Positions 1 to 6,413 of a DNA stretch of 7,624 nt are shown here, in pieces. The notes under the pieces are model-generated. The model saw nothing but the letters and a program-made list of their open reading frames with translations. It made no database searches and was not told the DNA's origin. Numbering within the stretch: position 1 is the stretch's first letter; the number at the start of each line of letters is the position of its first letter. The translations under genes were made by a program, and so were the position numbers. This stretch comes from Methanolinea sp. UBA477 (lineage in GTDB: Archaea; Halobacteriota; Methanomicrobia; Methanomicrobiales; Methanospirillaceae): assembly GCA_002509485.1 (NCBI GenBank), contig DAWO01000049.1, forward strand, positions 1 to 7,624, in the 5' to 3' direction.

Positions 1-272
1 GCCGCCTCGGCGCACCGGAAACAGGTGGCGATGAAGACCGCATCGGCCTCGACACGCCCTTCAACAAGGGCTTTCCCCCGTGCGATGGCAAGCTTGAGAT
101 CAGCGCTCCGCACATCAAGCCCGAATTCCTTTGATCCGCGCCTGATGTCTGCCAGGTTGATGTCTGGATAGAAGATCTCGGCATCCACTGCGGCAGCGGC
201 CTCGTCTATCTCCTTCTGGACTCCGCTGTACTCAGGGCCGCAGGAGAGCTGGGCGACACGTACTTTTGTCAC
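1..272 (-). CDS. mmp15: Methanogenesis marker protein 15 (Mmp15), N-terminal part, cut by the window edge
   Basis: Only the first 90 codons are present; the gene continues beyond the left edge. The translation opens with VRVAQLSCGPEYSGVQKEI and later reads ADAVFIATCFRCAEAA. I recognise both as the conserved N-terminal blocks of Mmp15. This family is related to the BadF/BcrA-type ATPase activators of 2-hydroxyacyl-CoA dehydratases; the ATPase region would lie beyond the edge. Visible cysteines are C11, C86 and C89 (CFRC). The start is a GTG at 270-272 that overlaps the mmp5 stop codon in a GTGA arrangement. A strong Shine-Dalgarno match, GGAGGAGA (277-284), sits inside the end of mmp5, so coupled translation is likely. 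Biochemical role unknown. Its place behind atwA-mmp3-mmp6-mmp5 suggests a function in MCR maturation or activation (inference). Confidence 0.85.
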   Translation of the reverse strand, partial: MTKVRVAQLSCGPEYSGVQKEIDEAAAAVDAEIFYPDINLADIRRGSKEFGLDVRSADLKLAIARGKALVEGRVEADAVFIATCFRCAEA

Positions 273-715
273 CTGCTCTCCTCCAGTCTTTTCAGAAATG
301 CATGTATTGCCGCCACGAATTCCTCGCCCTCCTCCTCATTTTTCGGGTAGTTTAAATCAAGCACCGGAATATCACTGCTCCGTACAAGGAATTTTATCAG
401 TTCGTTTGTCCGGGCACAACCCATGCAGCCAAAGGCGTAATCCGCGTCATTGATGATGATGGCCGCCTCGGCCTCCTCTATCATGGGTCCGTACAGGGAC
501 ATCCTGCCCCGGACACCGGACGGGACCTCTACAGCCGCATACTTGAGACCTTTCTTCGGCTCTTCAGGAGTTATCTGAAGGGGTGGGGAATCGAGGCCTG
601 GTGTCTGGATTCTCTCCCTGATCTGTATTGCGGCACTGAGTGGTGTATGACCGAACCGGGCCACGAGGTCGGATAAAATGAGGCTGGTAGCCGGGTAAAT
701 GAAAACTTTTGCCAT
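269..715 (-). CDS. mmp5: Methanogenesis marker protein 5 (Mmp5)
   Basis: A 148-residue soluble protein with no signal peptide or membrane segment. I identify it as Mmp5 from its N-terminal MAKVFIYPATSLILSDLVAR block and its C-terminal part, where the segment YAFGCMGCARTNE carries a CxxC pair (C97, C100) followed by a hydrophobic strand and PVLDLNYP. Another conserved-looking stretch is VPSGVRGRMSLYGPM at residues 64-78. The family is restricted to methanogens and relatives and has no assigned reaction. The CxxC pair could bind metal or a cluster or act in thiol chemistry, but two cysteines alone do not decide this. The ATG at 713-715 lies 1 bp after the mmp6 stop, with GGAGG 6 bases ahead of it inside mmp6. 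The 3' end overlaps the mmp15 start by 4 bp. Confidence 0.92.
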   Translation of the reverse strand: MAKVFIYPATSLILSDLVARFGHTPLSAAIQIRERIQTPGLDSPPLQITPEEPKKGLKYAAVEVPSGVRGRMSLYGPMIEEAEAAIIINDADYAFGCMGCARTNELIKFLVRSSDIPVLDLNYPKNEEEGEEFVAAIHAFLKRLEESR

Positions 716-716
716 T

Positions 717-1175
717 TCAGCCCTCCATAGATTCGATTATCTTTTTCAGTTTCCTGGTATCCAGGGCAACCCCGCTCTCCGGGGAAGGTGGATTGGGTAC
801 TTTTTCAGGGTCCCGGGATGCCAGACTATCGAGACCCCTGGAGACATTTCGTATCAGCGATAGCTCGAACTCGTGTCCATAATAACCAGGGCGTGCACCC
901 CCAAGGTTGGCCCGGCATCTCCTGGGATCTCCGGGTGGAAAACCCCTGTCCTTGACAAAGATATGGGTGGGGTCAAGTTCGCGGAGCACTCTGATGACCG
1001 CATTGACATCCTCTTCTTTCCCGGTTATCTGGAGCCCGAAACACGTCTCCTTGATCATGACCCCCTGTGAGATCTCATAGGCCCGTATGGCGAGATCCCC
1101 CGGGGTCATATCAGGGGACTCCACGAACACATATTTTGTTACCGTTCCGACATACAGGGGCTTATACTCGGTCAT
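717..1175 (-). CDS. mmp6: Methanogenesis marker protein 6 (Mmp6)
   Basis: A 152-residue soluble protein matching Mmp6. The diagnostic blocks are IKETCFGLQITG (residues 41-52), DPTHIFVKDRGFPPGDPRRCRA (68-89, with C87) and GGARPG (92-97). C45 and C87 are the only cysteines and both lie in conserved blocks. The C-terminal third, from about residue 120, is proline-rich and charged and looks poorly conserved. No enzymatic activity is established for this family; it travels with MCR activation genes in methanogens. The start is firm: the ATG at 1173-1175 overlaps the mmp3 stop as ATGA, and a near-perfect Shine-Dalgarno site lies 5 bases upstream inside mmp3. The gene is followed 1 bp later by mmp5. 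Confidence 0.95.
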   Translation of the reverse strand: MTEYKPLYVGTVTKYVFVESPDMTPGDLAIRAYEISQGVMIKETCFGLQITGKEEDVNAVIRVLRELDPTHIFVKDRGFPPGDPRRCRANLGGARPGYYGHEFELSLIRNVSRGLDSLASRDPEKVPNPPSPESGVALDTRKLKKIIESMEG

Positions 1176-2698
1176 GGCTTCACCTCCCGGATGTATACAA
1201 TCTCTTTCTCTTTCAAATGCCTGACTTTCTCCTGGTCAAGGACACGTCCTATCAGGTTGGTGCCTTCGAACGGTTCCGACGTCGGGCCGAACTCGCTGTT
1301 ATCGGTCAGCCTGACCCCGGCCATCCCTGATCCCTTCCGTGAGTCATTGGTGATAGCGAGGCTGCCGGCAGGAACGACAGTCTGCGGAGTATTTTCAGGA
1401 ATGATCTGGGTCCCTTTTTTCATGGTTGGTTTGAAGAGGTAAACGTCCTCGAAGTTGAAGAAAAACGGCATGCTGCCAACTGAATGAAGGTGAAGTCCGG
1501 TGCTTCTCCTGAAGATGTCACATGATGCCGGGGCGGATTCTGCGTCAAGCATGATATCGATAACCTTTTCAAGTGCAATCGTTGTGAGTGACACCGAACC
1601 ATTCGAGAGGCTCTCCAGTGTCGTTGCGGGTTCCTGCAGGACCACAATGTTCACCTCATCGTCCGTGTCGGGGTGCACCCCGATCCCCCTCCTGGCCGCG
1701 GCCTCCAGGGCCTCACCAAGTGACATTCCCACGAGATCGAACTGCCTGGGTTCGACCTTCACGCAGAACACATCTCCTTCCTTCGCCAGGCGGGCAAGGG
1801 GGATACCGTGGGTGACCTGTCCGACTGTTGTATGGGCGGGTGTGCGGGGCACATCGGCAGTATAGATGTAGACACTGCCTCTCGAGTTCCCCCGTGTCCG
1901 GAGTGTAACCGCTCCTTCGTGCCTGTGCGTCGAGACTTCGAAGGGAACATCCGTCCTGCTCAGCCTTTCGTCACGGATGTGGGTGCTGGTATCTCTCCCG
2001 ACCACGAAATGGCCGTCCTGCATCGAGAGGAGGAGATGTTCAACACTGTCAGCCGCCTCTGTCCCGATATGGTCCGGAGAATACCCAAGTGCCGCGATCT
2101 GCACATAGGTGATGATCTCCATCCCGTCTTCGAGGACGAGATCGTCATCATTGGTGGTAAACGACCTGCTGACGTCGGCCCAGCTCATGACCGGGTTGAT
2201 GGCGCAGATCGCATCCCCAGTCGACCAGCGGTCGACAATTCCGCGCCCGCTCACAACCCGTGCGACGACACCCCCGTCTGACGAAGCGCCAAAGTCGGCA
2301 TAATGGCGCATCTTGCAGAATATCAGGTAGGATTTTTTCGGGTCGTACCCTCCGCACCCAAGAACCACATCTCCCCGCTCGTACAGGTGGGGTCTCCTGT
2401 CCGGCGAGATGTCGCTCGAGAACGGGCCGAACGCTGCTGCATACCGATCCGACCAGTGAAGTGGCAGCGTGTCACCTATCTCGAGGAGATTGAGAAAGGC
2501 AGTACCCTGCACTGTGGCCTCGATTCCAACCTCGCCGGAGCTGGTATTCAGCAAAAAACTATCTGTCTCTTCAGATTCCTTGGTTGCCGGCCGGATGACA
2601 GCCACGCAGCAGGCCGGATCCCGGCCCTTTACTATGTCCTTTAACCTGGAACCTGCCTCTGTTTCCAGTCGCGTTCCATCAAGATGTATGGTGATCAT
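1172..2698 (-). CDS. mmp3: Methanogenesis marker protein 3 (Mmp3), cyclophilin-like, MCR activation complex subunit
   Basis: A 508-residue protein of the Mmp3/UPF0288 family, which orthology databases describe as a predicted cyclophilin-type peptidyl-prolyl isomerase. Residues 1 to about 60 resemble a small ubiquitin-like/ThiS-type beta-grasp module (MITIHLDGTRLETEAGSRLKD). The block around residues 112-140, with VVLGCGGYDPKKSYLIFCK followed by MRHYADFGA, and the later YIYTADVPRTPAHTTVGQVTHG fit the cyclophilin-like parts. The C-terminal region contains MPFFFNFEDVYLFKP. In M. maripaludis Mmp3 co-purifies with McrC, Mmp7, Mmp17, A2 and MCR as the ATP-dependent activation complex. That the same holds here is inference from homology and from the position 7 bp after atwA. 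The ATG is preceded by AGGTG that includes the last bases of the atwA stop. Its last codons encode the mmp6 ribosome binding site. Confidence 0.95.
   Translation of the reverse strand: MITIHLDGTRLETEAGSRLKDIVKGRDPACCVAVIRPATKESEETDSFLLNTSSGEVGIEATVQGTAFLNLLEIGDTLPLHWSDRYAAAFGPFSSDISPDRRPHLYERGDVVLGCGGYDPKKSYLIFCKMRHYADFGASSDGGVVARVVSGRGIVDRWSTGDAICAINPVMSWADVSRSFTTNDDDLVLEDGMEIITYVQIAALGYSPDHIGTEAADSVEHLLLSMQDGHFVVGRDTSTHIRDERLSRTDVPFEVSTHRHEGAVTLRTRGNSRGSVYIYTADVPRTPAHTTVGQVTHGIPLARLAKEGDVFCVKVEPRQFDLVGMSLGEALEAAARRGIGVHPDTDDEVNIVVLQEPATTLESLSNGSVSLTTIALEKVIDIMLDAESAPASCDIFRRSTGLHLHSVGSMPFFFNFEDVYLFKPTMKKGTQIIPENTPQTVVPAGSLAITNDSRKGSGMAGVRLTDNSEFGPTSEPFEGTNLIGRVLDQEKVRHLKEKEIVYIREVKP
1181..1188 (-). 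promoter_or_regulatory. Shine-Dalgarno site of mmp6, inside the end of mmp3
   Basis: On the minus strand GGGAGGTG lies 5 bases before the mmp6 ATG and is read as the Arg-Glu-Val codons near the mmp3 C-terminus. It fixes the mmp6 start and, with the ATGA stop/start overlap, supports translational coupling of the two genes. Confidence 0.85.
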
Positions 2699-2705
2699 TG
2701 TACAC

Positions 2706-4322
2706 CTATTGAGGGGCGGACTTTCCCATGACCTCCCGTTCCTCGTCGGTCAGGCTGTCCAGGACTTCCCGGGTCCCACCAATCTGGACAATTTTTCCGC
2801 CTCTCATCAACGCCAGCCGGTCACAGATATCCCTCACGAACTCCATGTCATGCGAGACCACGATAAAGGTCTCCTCCATCTCGTCCCGCGCATGCATGAT
2901 CGAGTGTTTCACATCGATCTTTGTGAGGGGATCCATGGTTCCGGTGGGTTCGTCGAGGATAACAAGACGAGGCTCACGTATCAGGACCTGGGCAAGTGCC
3001 ACCCTGTGCCGCTCGCCCTCGGAGAGCTGGCTTGGGTACCTGTCAAGGATATCCTGGCTCTTCTCCTCGGAAAATCCCGCCATCCTGAGCGTGATGATCG
3101 CCTTCCTCATCGCCAGTTCCTTGGGAAACTCGAGGCCAATCGCGTCTGTGAGGTTGTCGAGGACCGTGCGGTGGGGAAAGAGGTCATATTCCTGGTGGAG
3201 AAGCCCGATGTACCCCTTGGCTCTCCCACGGTTCTCGATACCGGGTTTGGTCATGTCAACCAGTTCCTCACCGATTCGAATGATCATCTCACCTGATGTT
3301 GGTTCGATTATGCCCGCGATGATCCGCGAGAGGGTGGTCTTCCCTGCGCCGGATTTCCCGATGATACCGAAGATCTCCTTCTCGGCGACGTTGAATGTGA
3401 CCCCGTTGACCGCCCTGACAACGCCCCGGTCTACCGAGATGTAGCGCTTGTATACATCCCTCGCAATCAGGACATTCTCGCCAAGAGGTGGGGTTTGGTA
3501 CTCCTCTTCATCGACGAGATCTTTCATGAACTCCGCGATCACTTCGGAAGGGCTTCCGAGCCTGGCAATCTCACCATCGACCAGGAGCATCGCCCGGTCT
3601 GCCACCTCCTCGATCACCTGGGAGAAGTGAGATGTGACGACCATACCCATGGTGTTGGATTTCGCGGCATTTGTGAGCATTGAATGGACCAGATGGGCTG
3701 TCTCGGGATCGAGTGTCCCTGTCGGTTCATCTGCAAAGAGGAGGAAGGGATTTTTTGCAAGCTGCCGGGCCAGCACCACCCTCTGTTTCTCCCCGCCCGA
3801 CAGGTCCCGTGCTATGTGCATCATCCGGTGCGAGAGCCGGACTTCATCCAGGAGGTCGGCGGCCCTGTTGATGGCTTTCTCCGCAGGATAATCGATATCG
3901 TCGAGCGCATGGAGGACATTTTCTATGACCCTGTCATTTCCATAGAGGGCAAACGTCCTCTGGAACATTATCGCCGTTCTTTTCATTATGTGGCGTTTCA
4001 TCTCCTCGTTCTTCTCGTCCCACAAATCCACGTCTTTTGCAACGAGGTTCCCGCCGCATTCCGGGCATTTTCTCTTCTTTGCCGCGCTTCCCATGCAGAT
4101 GTACATGCAGGAATCGCAGGCAGCGATATGGTAGATGATTTTTCCGGAGGTGGGGGGCTGTTCAATACCACGGAGAAGATGCATCAATACGGTCTTTCCA
4201 GCCCCGCTTCGTCCGATTATGCCGAGTACCTCTCCTTCTCCTATCTCGAAAGAAATATTTTTCAGGACTCTTTTTCCATCAAAGTCCATGCAGAGATTCT
4301 TTACGGTGATCAATGGGGTCAT
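2706..4322 (-). CDS. atwA: Methyl-coenzyme M reductase activation component A2, tandem ABC ATPase
   Basis: A soluble 538-residue protein with two ABC nucleotide-binding domains and no membrane segment. Domain 1 has Walker A GRSGAGKT (37-44), Q-loop Q121, signature LSGGEKQR (174-181), Walker B ending in DE (198-199) and H-loop H232. Domain 2 has Walker A GKSGAGKT (322-329), Q377, signature LSEGERHR (433-440), Walker B DE (457-458) and H491. All catalytic residues are present in both halves. Domain 1 carries a Cys-rich insert (C69, C72, C76, C86, C89) between Walker A and the Q-loop, as seen in A2 proteins rather than ordinary transporters. A2 supplies ATP-driven work for reductive activation of MCR. 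The ATG at 4320-4322 is preceded by AAAGAGG at good spacing. The gene ends in TAG 7 bp before mmp3 and heads the marker operon. A general ABC importer ATPase is excluded by the insert and by the neighbours. Confidence 0.96.
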   Translation of the reverse strand: MTPLITVKNLCMDFDGKRVLKNISFEIGEGEVLGIIGRSGAGKTVLMHLLRGIEQPPTSGKIIYHIAACDSCMYICMGSAAKKRKCPECGGNLVAKDVDLWDEKNEEMKRHIMKRTAIMFQRTFALYGNDRVIENVLHALDDIDYPAEKAINRAADLLDEVRLSHRMMHIARDLSGGEKQRVVLARQLAKNPFLLFADEPTGTLDPETAHLVHSMLTNAAKSNTMGMVVTSHFSQVIEEVADRAMLLVDGEIARLGSPSEVIAEFMKDLVDEEEYQTPPLGENVLIARDVYKRYISVDRGVVRAVNGVTFNVAEKEIFGIIGKSGAGKTTLSRIIAGIIEPTSGEMIIRIGEELVDMTKPGIENRGRAKGYIGLLHQEYDLFPHRTVLDNLTDAIGLEFPKELAMRKAIITLRMAGFSEEKSQDILDRYPSQLSEGERHRVALAQVLIREPRLVILDEPTGTMDPLTKIDVKHSIMHARDEMEETFIVVSHDMEFVRDICDRLALMRGGKIVQIGGTREVLDSLTDEEREVMGKSAPQ

Positions 4323-4365
4323 TCAAATCCTCTTTCATACCTAATGTTGCAGTGGTGGCATATTA

Positions 4366-4382
4366 CTTTTTATATCTCGCTA
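4366..4382 (-). promoter_or_regulatory. TATA box and BRE-like sequence for the atwA-mmp operon
   Basis: In the 72-bp gap between the HAD gene and atwA, the minus strand reads TAGCGAGATATAAAAAG, a good archaeal TATA element (ATATAAAAAG at 4375-4366) preceded by a purine-containing BRE-like stretch. Transcription would be expected to begin about 25 bases downstream, near 4340-4345. That leaves a leader of about 20 nt containing the GAGG ribosome binding site. It indicates that atwA and the marker genes have their own promoter and need not depend on readthrough from the HAD gene. Transcript start not tested. Confidence 0.7.
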
Positions 4383-4394
4383 AAGGAGGGATAA

Positions 4395-5207
4395 TCAGGC
4401 GCCGACAATGTTCTTTACAATGTCTACCACTTTACGTACATCTTTAATTACGAAATCTGCCGCCTCGTAGAGTTCTTCCGGTTTTTCACCGGACTGTTCC
4501 TCGGACAGGATCGAGATATCCGCCTTCTTCATTGCACAGAGATCATTTATTCCGTCCCCAACCATGACGACCCGGTCATATTCGGCCTGGAGATCTGCGA
4601 TGATCTGCGCCTTGATCGTCGGAGTTGCCACCCCAAAGACCCGGTCTCTTGGAATTCCAAGGTAATCAGCCATCTTTTCAAGTTTTGCCGCCCTGTCCCC
4701 GGATGCGATGAAGGTCGGTATGCCGATCCGGTGGAGGTCATCGATCACCCTCCTGGCGCCCTCGAAAGGTCTGCCTCCCGTGGTGACCGTGAACTCGATC
4801 TCTTTTTTCTGCAGGTTCAGGATAACGCCGCTGTTCATCGAGATGACCGATTCACGCCTGCAGACCGCCCATGCATTCCTGATACAGTCCTGGAGGTCTT
4901 CGATGCGAGCTACAGTATCAGTATACAACACATCCCCGATATCTCTCGCGCTCACGATCTTTCTTGTGCAACTGACTCCGAACCCTATCATGTTCTGCTC
5001 GAGATACCGGGAAAGGAGCATATCGGGCGGACTATCCATGATCTCTCTCGAATGGACATGGATGACGGTCAGGACCCGGTCCGGGGAGCTGAATGTAAGT
5101 GTAACGGTCTCGATTCCGGGCAAGAGTATGCCCTTTCCCACATCTTTTGCAACCCGGTAGGTATGGAGAAGTGTTCCGGCGCTATCGAATACCACGGCGA
5201 TCGACAT
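4395..5207 (-). CDS. Soluble HAD-family phosphatase / P-type-ATPase-like protein
   Basis: With the ATG at 5205-5207 this is a 270-residue HAD-fold protein. Motif I is VVFDSAGT with the nucleophile candidate D8. Motif II is ASGDRAAK (about 168-175), motif III K199 in TPTIKAQ, and motif IV VGDGIND (216-222). The SGD and GDGxND forms and the P..K spacing resemble soluble P-type-ATPase-like hydrolases. Residues 40 to about 135 form a cap-like insertion. There are no membrane helices, so it is not a pump. Motif I is unusual because the third position, Asp in phosphatases and Thr in P-type ATPases, is Ala. Reading upstream reaches a TTG at 5270, but the HAD beta-strand begins just after the ATG at 5207, so I chose that one; no strong Shine-Dalgarno is visible. 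Substrate unknown. Its position 72 bp before atwA hints at a methanogenesis-linked role (inference). Confidence 0.88.
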   Translation of the reverse strand: MSIAVVFDSAGTLLHTYRVAKDVGKGILLPGIETVTLTFSSPDRVLTVIHVHSREIMDSPPDMLLSRYLEQNMIGFGVSCTRKIVSARDIGDVLYTDTVARIEDLQDCIRNAWAVCRRESVISMNSGVILNLQKKEIEFTVTTGGRPFEGARRVIDDLHRIGIPTFIASGDRAAKLEKMADYLGIPRDRVFGVATPTIKAQIIADLQAEYDRVVMVGDGINDLCAMKKADISILSEEQSGEKPEELYEAADFVIKDVRKVVDIVKNIVGA

Positions 5208-5224
5208 TGACGTGGAATACCCCG

Positions 5225-5236
5225 CAAAGTTCTTTG
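5225..5236. promoter_or_regulatory. Interrupted palindrome in the divergent gap, possible operator
   Basis: CAAAG-TT-CTTTG is a perfect 5-bp inverted repeat with a 2-bp spacer. It lies in the 62 bp that separate the start of the HAD gene from the start of the divergent isomerase gene. Position and symmetry would suit a dimeric regulator serving both genes. A 5-bp arm is short enough to arise by chance, and I see no convincing TATA box for either gene in this gap. Confidence 0.25.
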
Positions 5237-5269
5237 TTGTCTGTCCGCATGTAATGATCGGTAGCTTCA

Positions 5270-6229
5270 ATGGTCGTTACTGATACCGCAGAGATGATAA
5301 AGAACATGGAGATACGTGGTGCGGGAAGAATCGCCCGGGCCGCGGTAGAGGCGCTTTCGAGACATTCCCGGGATCTTGACGTTCCCGATACAGGATCATA
5401 TTGTCGCCTGATGCGGCAGGCAGGAGCCACCCTTGCCCGCGCCCGCCCCACGGCGGTATCGCTTCCCAATGCGATACACAGGGTGATCTCTTCCCTGGAC
5501 TGCGAGCTTCCGCTGGATTTGGCCCGGGAGCGTTTCGATGCGGAGTGCCGTGAATTCATACAGACATCCGGGGATGCGGTTGCACGGATCGGAGAGATTG
5601 GTGCCAGGCATATCAGGGATGGAGATGTCCTGCTCACCCATTGCAATTCAGAAGCCGCACTGGCCTGCATGCTCGAGGCACACCAAAAAGGCGTCGATTT
5701 TGAGGTGTTTGCGACAGAGGTGAGACCGAGGAATCAGGGACTTCTCACGCTGAGGGTGCTGGACGATGCAGGGATCAAGACGAATTACATTGTCGATTCT
5801 GCGGTCAGGTATTTCATCAACGATATCGACCTGGTCATTGTGGGGGCAGATGCGGTCACCGTCAACGGGGCGGTGGTAAACAAGATCGGCACATCACAGA
5901 TTGCCCACTCGGCGCATGAAGCAAGGACGAACCTCATCGTTGCCGCAGAGACCTACAAGTTCGCACCACGAACAATACTGGGTGAATATATCGAGATAGA
6001 AGAACGACCGCCGGACGAGGTGCTGGACCCCGACATTGCGAGGACTCTTTCGAATGTGACCGTCCGAAACCCTGCATTCGACGTAACTCCTGCAGAGTAT
6101 GTCGATATGATCGTCACCGAAGTGGGGGCCATTCCGCCCCAGATGGCATATGTCATCATCCGTGACTATCTCGGCTGGGAGATCGAAGATTACCACGGGA
6201 ATTCCGGTGGCGGACTGTCAGAGGATTGA
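5270..6229 (+). CDS. Ribose 1,5-bisphosphate isomerase (eIF2B-alpha-like family)
   Basis: Converts ribose 1,5-bisphosphate to ribulose 1,5-bisphosphate in the archaeal AMP degradation pathway, between AMP phosphorylase and form III RuBisCO. At 319 residues it has family length. The N-terminal helix block NMEIRGAGRIARAA (13-26) holds the substrate-binding RGAG loop. LLTHCNSEAA carries catalytic Cys125, and VGADAVTVNGAVVNKIGT carries Asp194. In the characterised Thermococcus kodakarensis enzyme the corresponding residues, as I recall them, are Cys133 and Asp202; the same offset of 8 supports the assignment. ATEVRPRNQG and AAETYKF are further family blocks. The block order distinguishes it from methylthioribose-1-phosphate isomerase, a related alternative. 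The ATG at 5270 gives an N-terminus of the length I expect for this family, though its ribosome binding site is weak. An ATG at 5294 is a second possibility. RuBisCO and AMP phosphorylase genes are not in this window. Confidence 0.94.
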   Translation: MVVTDTAEMIKNMEIRGAGRIARAAVEALSRHSRDLDVPDTGSYCRLMRQAGATLARARPTAVSLPNAIHRVISSLDCELPLDLARERFDAECREFIQTSGDAVARIGEIGARHIRDGDVLLTHCNSEAALACMLEAHQKGVDFEVFATEVRPRNQGLLTLRVLDDAGIKTNYIVDSAVRYFINDIDLVIVGADAVTVNGAVVNKIGTSQIAHSAHEARTNLIVAAETYKFAPRTILGEYIEIEERPPDEVLDPDIARTLSNVTVRNPAFDVTPAEYVDMIVTEVGAIPPQMAYVIIRDYLGWEIEDYHGNSGGGLSED

Positions 6230-6250
6230 GGACGCTGTCCCGGTATCTGC

Positions 6251-6370
6251 ATGGAGAAGAGGTCAATTCCCGGGGCAGGACGGAGAGTTGATGGGATGGC
6301 AGAGGTACCCGGGACATGGACTTGCTGCCGGTGCGGACAGGATCGATCCAAAAAAGATTATGAAAGATAG
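6251..6370 (+). CDS. Possible small ORF or gene remnant with a zinc-knuckle-like motif
   Basis: A 39-codon ORF between the isomerase gene and dapF, too short to be certain. From an internal ATG at 6296 it reads MAEVPGTWTCCRCGQDRSK and stops after 24 residues. The PGT-aromatic-x-C-x-x-C-G pattern is what I expect at the N-terminus of small zinc-ribbon proteins, but the second Cys pair of such a domain is missing. GGAG at 6282-6285 lies 10 bases before the internal ATG. It could be a truncated zinc-ribbon gene, a tiny protein or chance. It overlaps another small ORF in a different frame (6291-6404), and at most one of the two is likely to be real. Confidence 0.22.
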   Translation: MEKRSIPGAGRRVDGMAEVPGTWTCCRCGQDRSKKDYER

Positions 6371-6404
6371 CGGTAAAAACTGGATAGGGCAGAACCCGCG
6401 GTGA
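6291..6404 (+). CDS. Possible small ORF upstream of dapF, function unknown
   Basis: A 37-codon ORF starting MGWQRYPGHGLAAGADRI and ending TGA 22 bp before the dapF ATG. GGAG (6282-6285) sits 5 bases ahead of the ATG, which is good spacing. No motif or family is recognised. It is basic at the C-terminus and has no membrane segment. Between the isomerase and dapF it could be an operon member or a leader peptide, but it overlaps the zinc-knuckle-like ORF in another frame. Length and composition alone do not separate it from chance. Confidence 0.2.
   Translation: MGWQRYPGHGLAAGADRIDPKKIMKDSGKNWIGQNPR
6349..6366 (+). promoter_or_regulatory. Weak candidate promoter element for dapF
   Basis: The AT-rich stretch CAAAAAAGATTATGAAAG is the only BRE/TATA-like sequence in the 197 bp between the isomerase stop and the dapF start. 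It lies about 60-75 bp before the ATG. It departs from the archaeal TATA consensus, and dapF could equally be transcribed from the isomerase promoter. Confidence 0.25.
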
Positions 6405-6413
6405 TTGTATACC

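Noticed and set aside
1808..2281. 157-codon plus-strand ORF opposite mmp3
   Set aside because: Antisense to a well-supported conserved gene; no motif.
2469..3296. 275-codon plus-strand ORF across the atwA/mmp3 junction
   Set aside because: It is antisense to atwA, whose motifs are complete, and shows no family motif and low-complexity composition; a shadow of the real frame.
2728..3444. 238-codon plus-strand ORF opposite atwA
   Set aside because: Very rich in Ser, Arg and Ile, typical of an antisense frame; no motif, and atwA on the other strand is certain.
3684..4394. 236-codon plus-strand ORF opposite the first half of atwA and its promoter
   Set aside because: It runs through the Walker A and Cys insert coding sequence of atwA and the TATA box; no recognisable family.
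5208..5270. Upstream extension of the HAD protein by 21 residues from a TTG at 5270
   Set aside because: TTG start without ribosome binding site, would overlap the divergent gene's start; the HAD core begins right after the ATG at 5207.
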